Source of the DNA: Methanothrix sp.
Lineage (GTDB): Archaea; Halobacteriota; Methanosarcinia; Methanotrichales; Methanotrichaceae
Direction of reading: 5' to 3'
DNA: 8,265 nucleotides
Assembly: GCA_028682845.1 (NCBI GenBank)
Contig: JAJRAT010000186.1
Location: 1 to 8,265, forward strand
The stretch's first letter is position 1, and every line of letters starts with the position of its first letter. This document shows, one piece after another, positions 1 through 6,291 of this stretch. The notes beneath the pieces were generated by a model. The model had not been told where the DNA came from and ran no database searches. It saw only the letters and a program-made list of their open reading frames with translations. Position numbers and translations under genes: made by a program.

Positions 1-228
1 AAATCGAAACAAACTTGATGTGTATCCCTTAAGAAATGAGCGAAGAAAGTATCTGCTCGATTGCTGCCAGTTCGCTGATTAATTGCAGCTTGTACCACAT
101 CTTTATATTTGCATAGATTCATTCACTAAAAAAGGGAATGCTCCGACCCTATTAGTAGGATTGTGTCCCTCCCTGCTTTGGGTAGCGTTCCCTTTGCTAT
201 TCTCTTATTTCATGACGCCGGAAATTGC
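1..228. other. 5' edge region, no identifiable gene
   Basis: I see no gene here that I can name. One plus-strand frame is open from base 2 to a TAA at 80-82 (26 codons, ending ...LDCCQFAD) and could be the 3' tail of a gene that starts outside the window. Twenty-six open codons are easily reached by chance, so this is only a possibility. Bases 83-228 are open in more than one plus frame, but the translations are hydrophobic or nondescript and show no family motif. The stretch is more A+T-rich than the genes that follow. It ends where similarity to a nucleotidyltransferase begins. Confidence 0.4.
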
Positions 229-461
229 CGGGCGGAGAGAAATTTGTGCATCGGAATTTTGCACATCGCGAATGATGTCACCAGAATGAAACGTCTGTTG
301 GATGTCCTCATCGAGATGATGCCAGGAGTGAGCTTGATGGATCAAGGGGCCTCAAGCACGACCTCGATGACCTCCTGCAAAGAAAAATGGATGTCGTCGG
401 CGAAAGAGCGTTGCACCGGCACATCCGGGACCGAGTGCTCGCCGAGGCTGCGCCTCCGTGA
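229..461 (+). pseudogene. Decayed MntA-type minimal nucleotidyltransferase
   Basis: The second half is clear. In the frame ending at TGA 459-461, from about base 348, the translation contains GLKHDLDDLL, RKMDVVGERAL and HRHIRDRVLAEA. This matches the usual C-terminus of the small MNT-domain nucleotidyltransferases, the antitoxins of HEPN/MNT modules. The preceding part, DVLIEMMPGVSLMD (301-342), belongs to the same domain but lies in another frame. Between the Asp codon at 340-342 and the Gly codon at 348-350 there are five bases where the family has two codons, so one base is missing, at a G4 run (346-349). Upstream, RNLCI and ANDVT (238-279) resemble the region around the GS...DxD active site. 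The Gly-Ser is not intact there and the first Asp of DxD reads as Leu. No HEPN partner is visible. Family call is fairly sure; a sequencing error could explain the frame break but not the eroded active site. Confidence 0.68.
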
Positions 462-479
462 AGCATGAAAATTGATCCT

Positions 480-1175
480 TCACACCCGTCTCTTGATTAT
501 CTCCACCCCGCCAGCTCTTGTCAGATACAGCTCATCCAGGTTGTCGAATATCCCGTGCTCCACAATCCCCGGAATCCCGCACAGCCGCGCCGCCAGCGCC
601 TCCGGCTCCTCGATCGCCCCGAAGTCCACGTCCATCACGAAGTTCCCGTTGTCCGTGATCACCGGCCCGTCCTTCCTCAAGCCCTGTCGCAGCACCGGCA
701 CGCCGCCCAGCGCCTTCAGCCGCCGCTCAACGAGTTTGGCCGCAAAGGGCAGCACTTCCACAGGCACCGGCCCGGTGAGCTTTTCCACGTACTTGCTCTC
801 ATCGGCCACGATCACAAACCGCTGGGCCGAGCAGGCGACCACCTTCTCGCGCGTGTGCGCCGCCCCGCCGCCCTTGATGACGAACAGGCTGCTGTCAACC
901 TGATCGGCTCCGTCAATGGCCAGATCAAGCGCGGGATGCACATTCAGCGTGGTGAGCGTAATCCCGGAAGCGATGGCCAGGTTCTCCGCCTGAAAAGAGG
1001 TGGGAACGCCCAGGAATTGCAGGCTCTCCTCTTTGACCCGCACACCCAGCCGCTTGATCGTCCAGGCCACGGTAGAGCCGGTGCCGAGGCCAACCACCAT
1101 GCCGCTTTTAACCAGCTCTGCTGCCGTCTCTCCGGCCAGCCTTTTGGCATCCGCATTAGCAGAAGCGTCTTTCAT
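480..1175 (-). CDS. rpiA: Ribose-5-phosphate isomerase A
   Basis: This cytoplasmic enzyme interconverts ribose 5-phosphate and ribulose 5-phosphate and so supplies ribose for nucleotides. The 231-residue protein has normal family length. Visible motifs in order are GLGTGSTV (29-36, phosphate-binding loop), DGADQVD (88-94), [13 protein letters not shown] (101-113), DNGNFVMD (175-182) and GIVEHGIF (203-210). Asp88, Asp91, Lys101 and Glu110 all sit seven residues after the E. coli RpiA active-site residues Asp81, Asp84, Lys94 and Glu103, so the site looks intact. The ATG at 1175 is preceded by GAGGA about 3-4 nt upstream, a short spacing. The gene lies 49 nt after the SepRS stop in the same direction and shows no clear promoter of its own, so co-transcription with SepRS is likely. 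It ends 18 bases from the stop of the convergent nucleotidyltransferase remnant. Confidence 0.97.
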   Translation of the reverse strand: MKDASANADAKRLAGETAAELVKSGMVVGLGTGSTVAWTIKRLGVRVKEESLQFLGVPTSFQAENLAIASGITLTTLNVHPALDLAIDGADQVDSSLFVIKGGGAAHTREKVVACSAQRFVIVADESKYVEKLTGPVPVEVLPFAAKLVERRLKALGGVPVLRQGLRKDGPVITDNGNFVMDVDFGAIEEPEALAARLCGIPGIVEHGIFDNLDELYLTRAGGVEIIKRRV

Positions 1176-1224
1176 GAATCCTCGATTTTTGTCCTCGAAT
1201 TTGCACCAAGCTTTGCCGCCGCCG

Positions 1225-2838
1225 CTATCCCACGATCTGGCTCTTCACCGTGGTGAACATCGGCCCGCGCAGGTCCATCTTGTGCTTGTAGCTGGTGATG
1301 TACCTCTCCAGAGCCGGATGAATCTTGACGTTTATGTCGCCGGGGCTGCGAATGATCCGGGCGCGGGTCTCCGACTCTTTCCCGGCCATGCTCGCAGTCT
1401 CGGCCTCGTAAGCCGCGCCCTGGGCAAACGCATCGATGTACCTGATGCCAGTGGTCACGCCCTCCGAGAATGCTTCTTCCCAGCGAGAGGTGTGCGGGAT
1501 GCCCATGATGTTCTGCTTGAACACCACGATCTCATTCATGGCTGCAGGACCGCATAGCTTTGTGTTCTCCTCGGGCTCGACCACTGAAACCTTTACTTTG
1601 CGCCCGAACAGCTCGCCCTCCCAGGCCAGGAATTCGCATGGGGAGACGGTGTCGCCGTGCTCGATGCATGTCTGGACTATCGCCTCGGCCATAGCCTGTC
1701 CGGCGGGCGTGGACGGGACCTTGTCAACGCTGACCATCTGCGCCATCTCCCGCGCCGACAGTTGCCACTCCGTCTGGAACTGCGGGTAGGACAGAGCCCG
1801 CATGTCCTGAGAGTTGTGCAGGATCATGGCGATCCTCTCTACTCCCAGCCCCAGGTTCATGACCGGATAGGGAATGTCGTACTGCGAGAGAGCAGTGGGC
1901 GAGTAGATGCCGAAGGTCGCCACCTCCACCCAGCCGCTCTTGTACTTGGTGTCCGAGCCGGCCAGGCCCGGATGGTAAGCGTAAACCTCGATTTGCGTGC
2001 CCGGCGTATAGTACTTGCTCCTTTTGTCGTCAGGCCGGAACTGGAACTTCTGGAAGCCGAACTGGCTGAGCAGCCCATCGGCCACGGCTTTTCCCATCTC
2101 GACGGATACCTCCTCGTCCATGATTACGCAGCTTGCCGAGTAGTAGCTCATCAGCCGTGCCGCGTCCTCCGCCTGCTCCCGGCGGAAGCAGCGATCCACG
2201 GAGAAGAGCTTGACCGGCAACTTCTGACGAAAATGTTGGTTGGAGAGCGTCAGGAACCAGCCGGATGTCATGTGGCTTCTCAGGGTGCGCGTGGTGGCCT
2301 CCGCCTTCAGCTCCCGGAATTCCGGGAAGACCTTTTCCAGGACTGTGGAGATCAGAGCGTCGTGAGCGCCGACGGCCTTGGCAACCTCGGCCACCAGATC
2401 GTCGCCCTCCACCTTGCCCTTCTTGTAGCCGTGCAGGATCTGGCGCACGGCCTCGACCTCTTCTGCGGAAAGATCGCGTCCCAGCAGGGCATTGATCTGG
2501 GCGATCCTCTCATCGGAGATGCCGATGTCGGGCCTTGGCAGCCCGGCCAGGTAGAAGCACCTGTCCAGCACGGCCAGGGCTTCCGATCCAAACTGCCGGT
2601 AGACATCCTGGGCCTCGACCATCACCGGGTTCATGGCCTCGGAGAAGCCGAGTCGCAGGTATGCCTCCCGGAGCTTCTGGATGGTGTCGAAAATAGGGTG
2701 CGCCGTCCCGAATGAATAGGTATTTCTTGGATATCGTGCGTTGATTGTGGGCTTGCCCAGATACTCCCGTCCCTGCTGCCAGGTCTTGTCGAAATCCTCC
2801 TTGGCAGCCTCTCTTATCTGGCTTGGATCAAATTTCAT
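1225..2838 (-). CDS. sepS: O-phosphoseryl-tRNA(Cys) synthetase (SepRS)
   Basis: SepRS is a class II synthetase that charges tRNA(Cys) with O-phosphoserine, the first step of tRNA-dependent cysteine synthesis. The 537-residue product matches the family along its length, for example [40 protein letters not shown] (motif 2, 214-222), KYYTPGTQ and MNLGLGVER (motif 3). The phosphoserine-pocket residues reported for Methanococcus maripaludis SepRS (His186, Thr188, Ser231, Ser233, Asn325) correspond to His189, Thr191, Ser234, Ser236 and Asn328, a constant offset of three. In the C-terminal domain Glu421-x-Glu423-x-x-Thr426 reproduces the spacing of the anticodon-reading residues described for Archaeoglobus fulgidus. 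I chose ATG 2838 over an in-frame TTG at 2856: a GGAG (2849-2852) lies 10 nt before the ATG, and family members begin at this Met. The partner enzyme SepCysS is not in the window. Confidence 0.98.
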   Translation of the reverse strand: MKFDPSQIREAAKEDFDKTWQQGREYLGKPTINARYPRNTYSFGTAHPIFDTIQKLREAYLRLGFSEAMNPVMVEAQDVYRQFGSEALAVLDRCFYLAGLPRPDIGISDERIAQINALLGRDLSAEEVEAVRQILHGYKKGKVEGDDLVAEVAKAVGAHDALISTVLEKVFPEFRELKAEATTRTLRSHMTSGWFLTLSNQHFRQKLPVKLFSVDRCFRREQAEDAARLMSYYSASCVIMDEEVSVEMGKAVADGLLSQFGFQKFQFRPDDKRSKYYTPGTQIEVYAYHPGLAGSDTKYKSGWVEVATFGIYSPTALSQYDIPYPVMNLGLGVERIAMILHNSQDMRALSYPQFQTEWQLSAREMAQMVSVDKVPSTPAGQAMAEAIVQTCIEHGDTVSPCEFLAWEGELFGRKVKVSVVEPEENTKLCGPAAMNEIVVFKQNIMGIPHTSRWEEAFSEGVTTGIRYIDAFAQGAAYEAETASMAGKESETRARIIRSPGDINVKIHPALERYITSYKHKMDLRGPMFTTVKSQIVG

Positions 2839-2848
2839 GCTCTTTGCA

Positions 2849-2852
2849 CTCC
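2849..2852 (-). promoter_or_regulatory. Ribosome binding site deciding the SepRS start
   Basis: The minus strand reads GGAG here, 10 nt before ATG 2838. It lies inside the extra codons that would be translated from the upstream TTG at 2856, which argues for the ATG. Confidence 0.65.
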
Positions 2853-2887
2853 ACAAATTCTCAAATTTTCAACTGATTCGCAAATTG

Positions 2888-2916
2888 GTTATTCATGAAC
2901 AGTCAGTTATTCATGA
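2888..2916 (-). repeat. Direct repeat of TCATGAATAAC before SepRS
   Basis: Two perfect 11-bp copies (minus-strand TCATGAATAAC) occupy 2888-2898 and 2906-2916, 18 bp apart start to start. Each contains the palindrome TCATGA. They fall just downstream of the predicted SepRS TATA box, around the expected transcription start and early leader, where a bound regulator could interfere with initiation. An operator role is inference. Confidence 0.55.
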
Positions 2917-2922
2917 TTTTTG

Positions 2923-3540
2923 TTATTTATAATTCTCCAGAGATGTTTCCATCTTGGCCAAGCCGAGGGCGTTGGTGAGGTCGCCTCGCGTCCTCTCCAG
3001 CATGGACCGGGCCAGATCGCTCTTGCGGCGCAGCCCTCTGGTGATGGCATCAGGATAGTCGAAGAGCATGAGCAGGTAATAAATCTCCTCCATCACTCCC
3101 AGGAAATACTCTCCCTCCGTCGCCCTGCCGTTGCGAATCATGTCCAGGATGTGCCGGCGCAGCTCTCCTGTGGTGTCGCCCAGGCCGCCCAGATAATTCA
3201 CCAGCTCCACGCCGATCTCGTCCGGCGTCAGGATCTGGTGGCGAGAGACTATGGAGTAGACGCTCCTCGCCTCCGCGTACTCCTGCTCCGCCCCGTCCAC
3301 GAATCCTGCAAAGCGTATGTCCTGGTGATCCCGCAAAGCTTCCTGAATCTTCTTCAAGCCCAATGCCGCTTCGCTCATGTACCTCTCCGCCCCGGCCAGG
3401 TCGCCCCGATGTACGGAACGGATGGACGAGGAGCAGTTTCGAATCGTTTCCCTGGAAAGGCGATAGGCGTCTTCCCGAGCCCGATCTTTGCGCTCGAAGC
3501 TCGCGAGCATGCCCCTGGATAGTTCGTCGAAAGTTGACAT
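2923..3540 (-). CDS. Archaeal translin/TRAX-like protein
   Basis: This 205-residue, all-helical protein belongs to the translin family. Eukaryotic translin and TRAX form the C3PO nuclease, which trims small RNAs and removes 5' leader fragments of pre-tRNAs; archaeal homologues form similar shells. Two stretches match TRAX closely: GAEQEYAEA (83-91), equivalent to the QEYVEA region, and GLGDTTGELRR (119-129), equivalent to GVADLTGELMR. Glu87, Glu90, Asp122 and Glu126 are therefore candidates for the metal-binding acidic residues of a TRAX-type RNase, so this copy may be catalytic rather than a pure translin. The C-terminus keeps the usual YFLGVMEEIYYLL and DYPDA segments. The start at ATG 3540 has no clear Shine-Dalgarno sequence. 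ATG 3510 is an alternative, but I kept the longer form. SepRS follows after 84 nt. Family is sure; RNase activity is inference. Confidence 0.9.
   Translation of the reverse strand: MSTFDELSRGMLASFERKDRAREDAYRLSRETIRNCSSSIRSVHRGDLAGAERYMSEAALGLKKIQEALRDHQDIRFAGFVDGAEQEYAEARSVYSIVSRHQILTPDEIGVELVNYLGGLGDTTGELRRHILDMIRNGRATEGEYFLGVMEEIYYLLMLFDYPDAITRGLRRKSDLARSMLERTRGDLTNALGLAKMETSLENYK
2925..2932 (-). promoter_or_regulatory. Predicted TATA box for SepRS (and rpiA)
   Basis: The minus strand reads TTATAAAT here, an archaeal-type TATA box. It overlaps the last codons and stop of the translin gene. Initiation about 25 nt downstream would fall near 2902 and give a leader of roughly 60 nt that carries the GGAG site. 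The first copy of the TCATGAATAAC repeat would straddle or abut that start. Confidence 0.45.
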
Positions 3541-3590
3541 ATAGGTTTAGGAATTGGTGAATTTGCGGCACCGGATTTACGAATCAGTGC

Positions 3591-3600
3591 ATTATTTTAT
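3591..3600 (-). promoter_or_regulatory. Candidate TATA box for the translin gene
   Basis: The minus strand reads ATAAAATAAT, 51-60 nt before the translin ATG. Transcription would begin about 3570 and leave a leader of about 30 nt. A second similar A+T run lies just upstream (around 3605-3615), so the exact box is uncertain. Confidence 0.35.
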
Positions 3601-3675
3601 GTTCTTCATTTTATGCTCAGCATTCCATGATTTTTATTCAATGTTCGTCATTTGCGGCATTCATCAACTAATGCT

Positions 3676-3755
3676 CATCATTCCACGTTCATCTTTTATA
3701 TTCATCATTCCACGTTCATCTTTTATATTCATCATTCCACGTTCATCTTTATATT
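3676..3755. repeat. Three tandem 27-bp repeat units
   Basis: Units lie at 3676-3702 (27 bp), 3703-3729 (27 bp, identical) and 3730-3755 (26 bp, one T shorter in a T-run). A fourth, diverged unit begins at 3756 and runs into the end of the epimerase gene. Each plus-strand unit begins CATCATTCCACGTTC. On the minus strand each contains AATATAAAAG, which resembles a TATA box, followed by ATGAACGTGGAATGA, a five-codon reading frame including stop. There are no spacers between units, so this is not a CRISPR array. Function unknown. Confidence 0.9.
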
Positions 3756-3757
3756 CA

Positions 3758-4531
3758 TCATTCTATGCTCATCAATTTTTTGAGGCGATTTATCGACCTC
3801 TGCCCTTCTTCCAGTGAGCGGGACTCGGTGACAATGCGGCCTTTGTAATTTTTCATTGCCTGGGCCACCTTTTTCCAGGGCACGGTGCCGTTTCCCACCG
3901 GCAGATGCTCGTCCCTCTCGCCGTGGTTGTCGTGAACGTGCATGTGAATTACCTGGTCTTTGAGCTTCAGGAAATCTTCCACATTGCCGTTGGTGTTGGC
4001 GTGCCCCACATCGAAGATGAAACCCACGTTCTCCCGGTCCACCGTCTCAATGATGCCTGCGATCTCCTCCGGCCTGCGGCCAAGGATGGCGGGCATGTTC
4101 ACCATGTTCTCCACGGCTACCCTCATGTCCAGCTCTGCGGCGTGATCCGAAACCTGCTGGATGCCCAGGATCGCCTGGGACCAGGCGGCATCGGGCAGTT
4201 GCATTCCCAGGGGCGAGAAGTGGCCGGGATGTACCACCGCCAGCCGGGCAAAATCGCCGGCAAGATCCAGGCAGTTCTTCATCTGGCGCACAGTCTCTTC
4301 CCAGATGGGCTGGTTCACGGATGCCAGATTCAGGTCGGAGTAAGGCAGGTGAACGGTGATGGTAAGATGGGTCGTCTCGACGATGTTCCTGGCCTCGGCA
4401 AGATTTTCGGGCGTGAGCCTCTGGCGGCCTTCGTGCACAATCTCCCAGCCGCTGTAGCCAAGGTCTTCCAATTGATATGCCCAGTCGAAGGGCCGGTCCA
4501 CCAGCTTGCTGGACGAGAAGCTAAAGCACAT
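3758..4531 (-). CDS. Sugar phosphate isomerase/epimerase-like TIM-barrel protein
   Basis: The 257-residue protein belongs to the xylose isomerase-like/AP-endonuclease-2 TIM-barrel superfamily, whose members isomerise or epimerise sugars or cut abasic DNA at a divalent metal site. Strand-end motifs in order are VHLPYSDLN (60-68), VVHPGH (99-104), AVENM (139-143), FIFDVGHANTNG (171-182), HMHVHDNHGERDEHLP (196-211) and TESRS (235-239). Likely metal ligands are Glu141, Asp174, His200 or neighbours, and Glu236. The GNGTVPW segment (213-219) is typical of the sugar-isomerase branch. The substrate cannot be told from sequence. The start overlaps the end of the UPF0201 gene by 11 nt, with GGAG 9 nt upstream inside that gene, so the two are translationally linked. 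Endonuclease IV activity is less likely because the protein is short and lacks the full three-metal ligand set I would expect. Confidence 0.87.
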   Translation of the reverse strand: MCFSFSSSKLVDRPFDWAYQLEDLGYSGWEIVHEGRQRLTPENLAEARNIVETTHLTITVHLPYSDLNLASVNQPIWEETVRQMKNCLDLAGDFARLAVVHPGHFSPLGMQLPDAAWSQAILGIQQVSDHAAELDMRVAVENMVNMPAILGRRPEEIAGIIETVDRENVGFIFDVGHANTNGNVEDFLKLKDQVIHMHVHDNHGERDEHLPVGNGTVPWKKVAQAMKNYKGRIVTESRSLEEGQRSINRLKKLMSIE

Positions 4532-5000
4532 TTTTCTCTACTCCTGCAGCTTGGTTTTCTGCCGCAACACCTTCTGCTTTGGCTCCTGCAAGTTCCTCCA
4601 GCTCGGTCTCGCAGATGGGCACGCCGTTTTCGGTCTGCGGGGCGAGCCAGTCGATCACACGCTCCCCGCCGGTGATTTGCACGTGCAAGGAACCGAGCGG
4701 CTCTTCCTCGGGCGGAAAGCTTACAATTCCCATGAACGCCGCCTGCTTGTTGAGCTGGAACTGAAAGACATCCCCGACTCGACCTCTCAGCATGACGGAT
4801 CGTGCCGAATCCAGTATTTTCTGCTTTCTCAGCAATTCATGAAAGGCAAGAAGAGATGTTGGGCCGTCATAGGCATCGATGCGGTCGGTGCGAATGTCCA
4901 TGATCAGGCCGGGAAATATCTTCTCGATGGCACAAACTACCTTCTCCACGCGCTCCGTGGGCCGGACGGTGGTGTACACTGATACCTCGATCGTTCTCAT
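4521..5000 (-). CDS. UPF0201 family predicted RNA-binding protein
   Basis: This 159-residue protein belongs to the archaeal UPF0201 family (Pfam PF01877), annotated as RNA binding and earlier predicted to be associated with the exosome. Family hallmarks are RPTERVEKVVCAIEKIFPG (13-31), a central FHELLRKQKILDSAR (53-67) and the FQLNKQAAFMGIVSF stretch (81-95). These are followed by LGSLHVQI and DWLAPQTENGVP (117-128). Residues about 131-159 form an Ala/Glu-rich tail that I do not recognise as part of the core fold. The ATG at 5000 is 5 nt after the aRF1 stop. The frame is open further upstream, but that part overlaps aRF1 and reads as low-complexity shadow sequence. A GAGG sits only 2 nt before the ATG, so coupling to aRF1 translation probably matters more than the Shine-Dalgarno. 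Molecular role is unproven. Confidence 0.9.
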   Translation of the reverse strand: MRTIEVSVYTTVRPTERVEKVVCAIEKIFPGLIMDIRTDRIDAYDGPTSLLAFHELLRKQKILDSARSVMLRGRVGDVFQFQLNKQAAFMGIVSFPPEEEPLGSLHVQITGGERVIDWLAPQTENGVPICETELEELAGAKAEGVAAENQAAGVEKNVL

Positions 5001-5005
5001 CGCCT

Positions 5006-6247
5006 CTAAATATGACTGGTCTTGTACCTGAGAATGGCAGCGATTCCTCCGAATGCCTTGTAAAGCTGCTGCCCTTCCTCGAACTCTGATGAGATGATCT
5101 TGACCTCGGCCCCGCACCCGTCCGCCAGCTTGGAGAGATCGGACACCAGATCCTCCTCCTCCGCCACGGATAGCGGGCTGCCGCATTTGAGGCAATTTCC
5201 CAGGACTGCAGACGCGCCGGAACGGGTCTGGCTGTCCGTGAAGTCACAACTGCGGTTGCTGCAAACGATCCTGGACCGGGTCTTGCGCAGATCCTCGGAC
5301 AGCAGCAAAACCTCCACGGAACCAAGCTCCAGGTTGTGGCGAACCTCCGCCTCGCCGTAAGCCGCGAGGCCCTTGTCGCTCACCAGCTCCTTCATAAACC
5401 GGCGCATGACGATTTTGTCCTGGGTTACTTCCAGGTCCTGTAGCTGCTCCTGAGCCGCATCCACCAGCTCGTAGAGCCCGGACTCGTCCGTGTATGAGAC
5501 ATCCAGAGCCCCGAGAACTTTGCGCTGCAGCTCATGGTGCAGGAATCCGCCTTCCATGAACTCCTCTTTCGTGGGCGATGGACCGCCGATGAGGATGCCC
5601 TGCAGGTCCTTGGCATCGATGGGGAGGAATGCGTCATTGGCCGATTCGCCGATGCGGCCATAGAAATCGTGAATAGCGATCAAGCGAAGTTGCTGGAACC
5701 TGTGGCTGGACTGGCCGCCTTTCCTCTGCTTGCCGGGCACGGTTGAGGTGAGGTGCTTGAGCGGCTCGACGTATTTGCCTTTCAGGACGCCGATGGCCGC
5801 TTCGCGCCGGTCCAGGACGATGAGCCCGAAGGTTTTCTTGTCGGCCAGCATCTCCTCTAAGGGCCCGAGCAGAAATTGGGAATCGCAATGATACCTGTAA
5901 GTGATTATCGGGTCGGGCGGCTCAAGGGCCGTGCTGTACAATTCGGTCCTGTTGGCTCCTGCATCGACATTGCCGATGAAGATGACCACGCCGTTGGCCG
6001 GCGGCTTGGGGATCAATTTCAACCGGGACATGGCCGACTCAAGAGCGCCCTGCACGCTGAGCCTGGTGACTCTGGACTTGATGTTGGCCGCCTGTCCGTA
6101 CTCTTCACGCAGTTGAGCGGTGACATCAGAGATCTGCTTGTCGGGAGGAATGTAAAGGGATATCAGCTCCGTGCCCCTGCCCGTCTTGCTCCTCAAGTCG
6201 TCGAGAAGACGCTTGAACTCGTATTTTTCCTGTGCGGTGAACTCCAT
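5006..6247 (-). CDS. prf1: Peptide chain release factor aRF1
   Basis: aRF1 reads all three stop codons in the ribosomal A site and triggers release of the finished peptide. The 413-residue product has normal family length. The stop-codon recognition motifs NIKS (55-58) and YHCDSQF (119-125, the YxCxxxF motif) lie in the N-domain. The catalytic GGQ (177-179) lies in KGGQSSHRFQQLR. Domain 3 carries YGEAEVRHNLELGSVEVLLLSEDL and a four-cysteine mini-domain (Cys329, Cys334, Cys352, Cys355) that could bind zinc. The start is ATG 6247, preceded 11 nt upstream by GGGAG. An in-frame TTG at 6265 would overlap that site and is disfavoured. This is the first gene of the minus-strand run and has its own TATA box. 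The UPF0201 gene follows after 5 nt. Confidence 0.98.
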   Translation of the reverse strand: MEFTAQEKYEFKRLLDDLRSKTGRGTELISLYIPPDKQISDVTAQLREEYGQAANIKSRVTRLSVQGALESAMSRLKLIPKPPANGVVIFIGNVDAGANRTELYSTALEPPDPIITYRYHCDSQFLLGPLEEMLADKKTFGLIVLDRREAAIGVLKGKYVEPLKHLTSTVPGKQRKGGQSSHRFQQLRLIAIHDFYGRIGESANDAFLPIDAKDLQGILIGGPSPTKEEFMEGGFLHHELQRKVLGALDVSYTDESGLYELVDAAQEQLQDLEVTQDKIVMRRFMKELVSDKGLAAYGEAEVRHNLELGSVEVLLLSEDLRKTRSRIVCSNRSCDFTDSQTRSGASAVLGNCLKCGSPLSVAEEEDLVSDLSKLADGCGAEVKIISSEFEEGQQLYKAFGGIAAILRYKTSHI

Positions 6248-6258
6248 CTCTGGTGAAT

Positions 6259-6263
6259 CTCCC
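6259..6263 (-). promoter_or_regulatory. Ribosome binding site deciding the aRF1 start
   Basis: The minus strand reads GGGAG here, 11 nt before ATG 6247. It overlaps the codons just after the competing TTG at 6265, so it can serve only the ATG. Confidence 0.65.
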
Positions 6264-6283
6264 AAAAAAGCTCAACGGCCAAG

Positions 6284-6291
6284 ATATAAAA
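6284..6291 (-). promoter_or_regulatory. Predicted TATA box for the aRF1 operon
   Basis: The minus strand reads TTTTATATC around here, close to the archaeal TATA consensus and about 40 nt before the aRF1 ATG. Initiation about 25 nt downstream would be near 6262, giving a very short leader that begins at the GGGAG site. Confidence 0.55.

Larger units (their letters stand above)
3541..3757. other. A+T-rich spacer between epimerase and translin genes
   Basis: This 217-base spacer contains no credible gene. Its epimerase-proximal end holds a 27-bp tandem repeat (3676-3755). From about 3588 to 3675 it carries looser copies of the same TTCAT/ATTCC words, as if older repeat units had decayed. A candidate promoter for the translin gene lies at 3591-3600. 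I see no U-rich terminator on the minus strand after the epimerase stop. Confidence 0.6.

Noticed and set aside
465..1256. Long plus-strand frame opposite rpiA
   Set aside because: Antisense shadow of the G+C-rich rpiA gene; the minus-strand product is a complete RpiA with all active-site residues.
1657..2715. 352-codon plus-strand frame opposite SepRS
   Set aside because: Shadow of the conserved SepRS gene; the translation is His/Arg/Leu-rich with no family motif.
2839..2856. TTG start extending SepRS by six residues
   Set aside because: The GGAG site lies within those codons and the family begins at the ATG at 2838.
3676..3755. CRISPR array
   Set aside because: The units are directly adjacent with no unique spacers and no cas genes are present.
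3554..3817. Plus-strand 87-codon frame with repeated IIPRSSFIF
   Set aside because: It is only the translation of the 27-bp tandem repeat; the third unit is 26 bp and breaks the peptide repeat. It also overlaps the end of the epimerase gene antisense and has no start signals.
3905..4675. 256-codon plus-strand frame opposite the epimerase gene
   Set aside because: Shadow frame: it spans the end of one minus-strand gene and the start of another and has no recognisable domain.
5001..5195. N-terminal extension of UPF0201 by 65 residues
   Set aside because: This stretch lies wholly inside aRF1 in another frame, is Gly/Arg-rich low complexity, and has no counterpart in the family.
6248..6265. TTG start extending aRF1 by six residues
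   Set aside because: GGGAG overlaps the extension and is correctly spaced only for ATG 6247.
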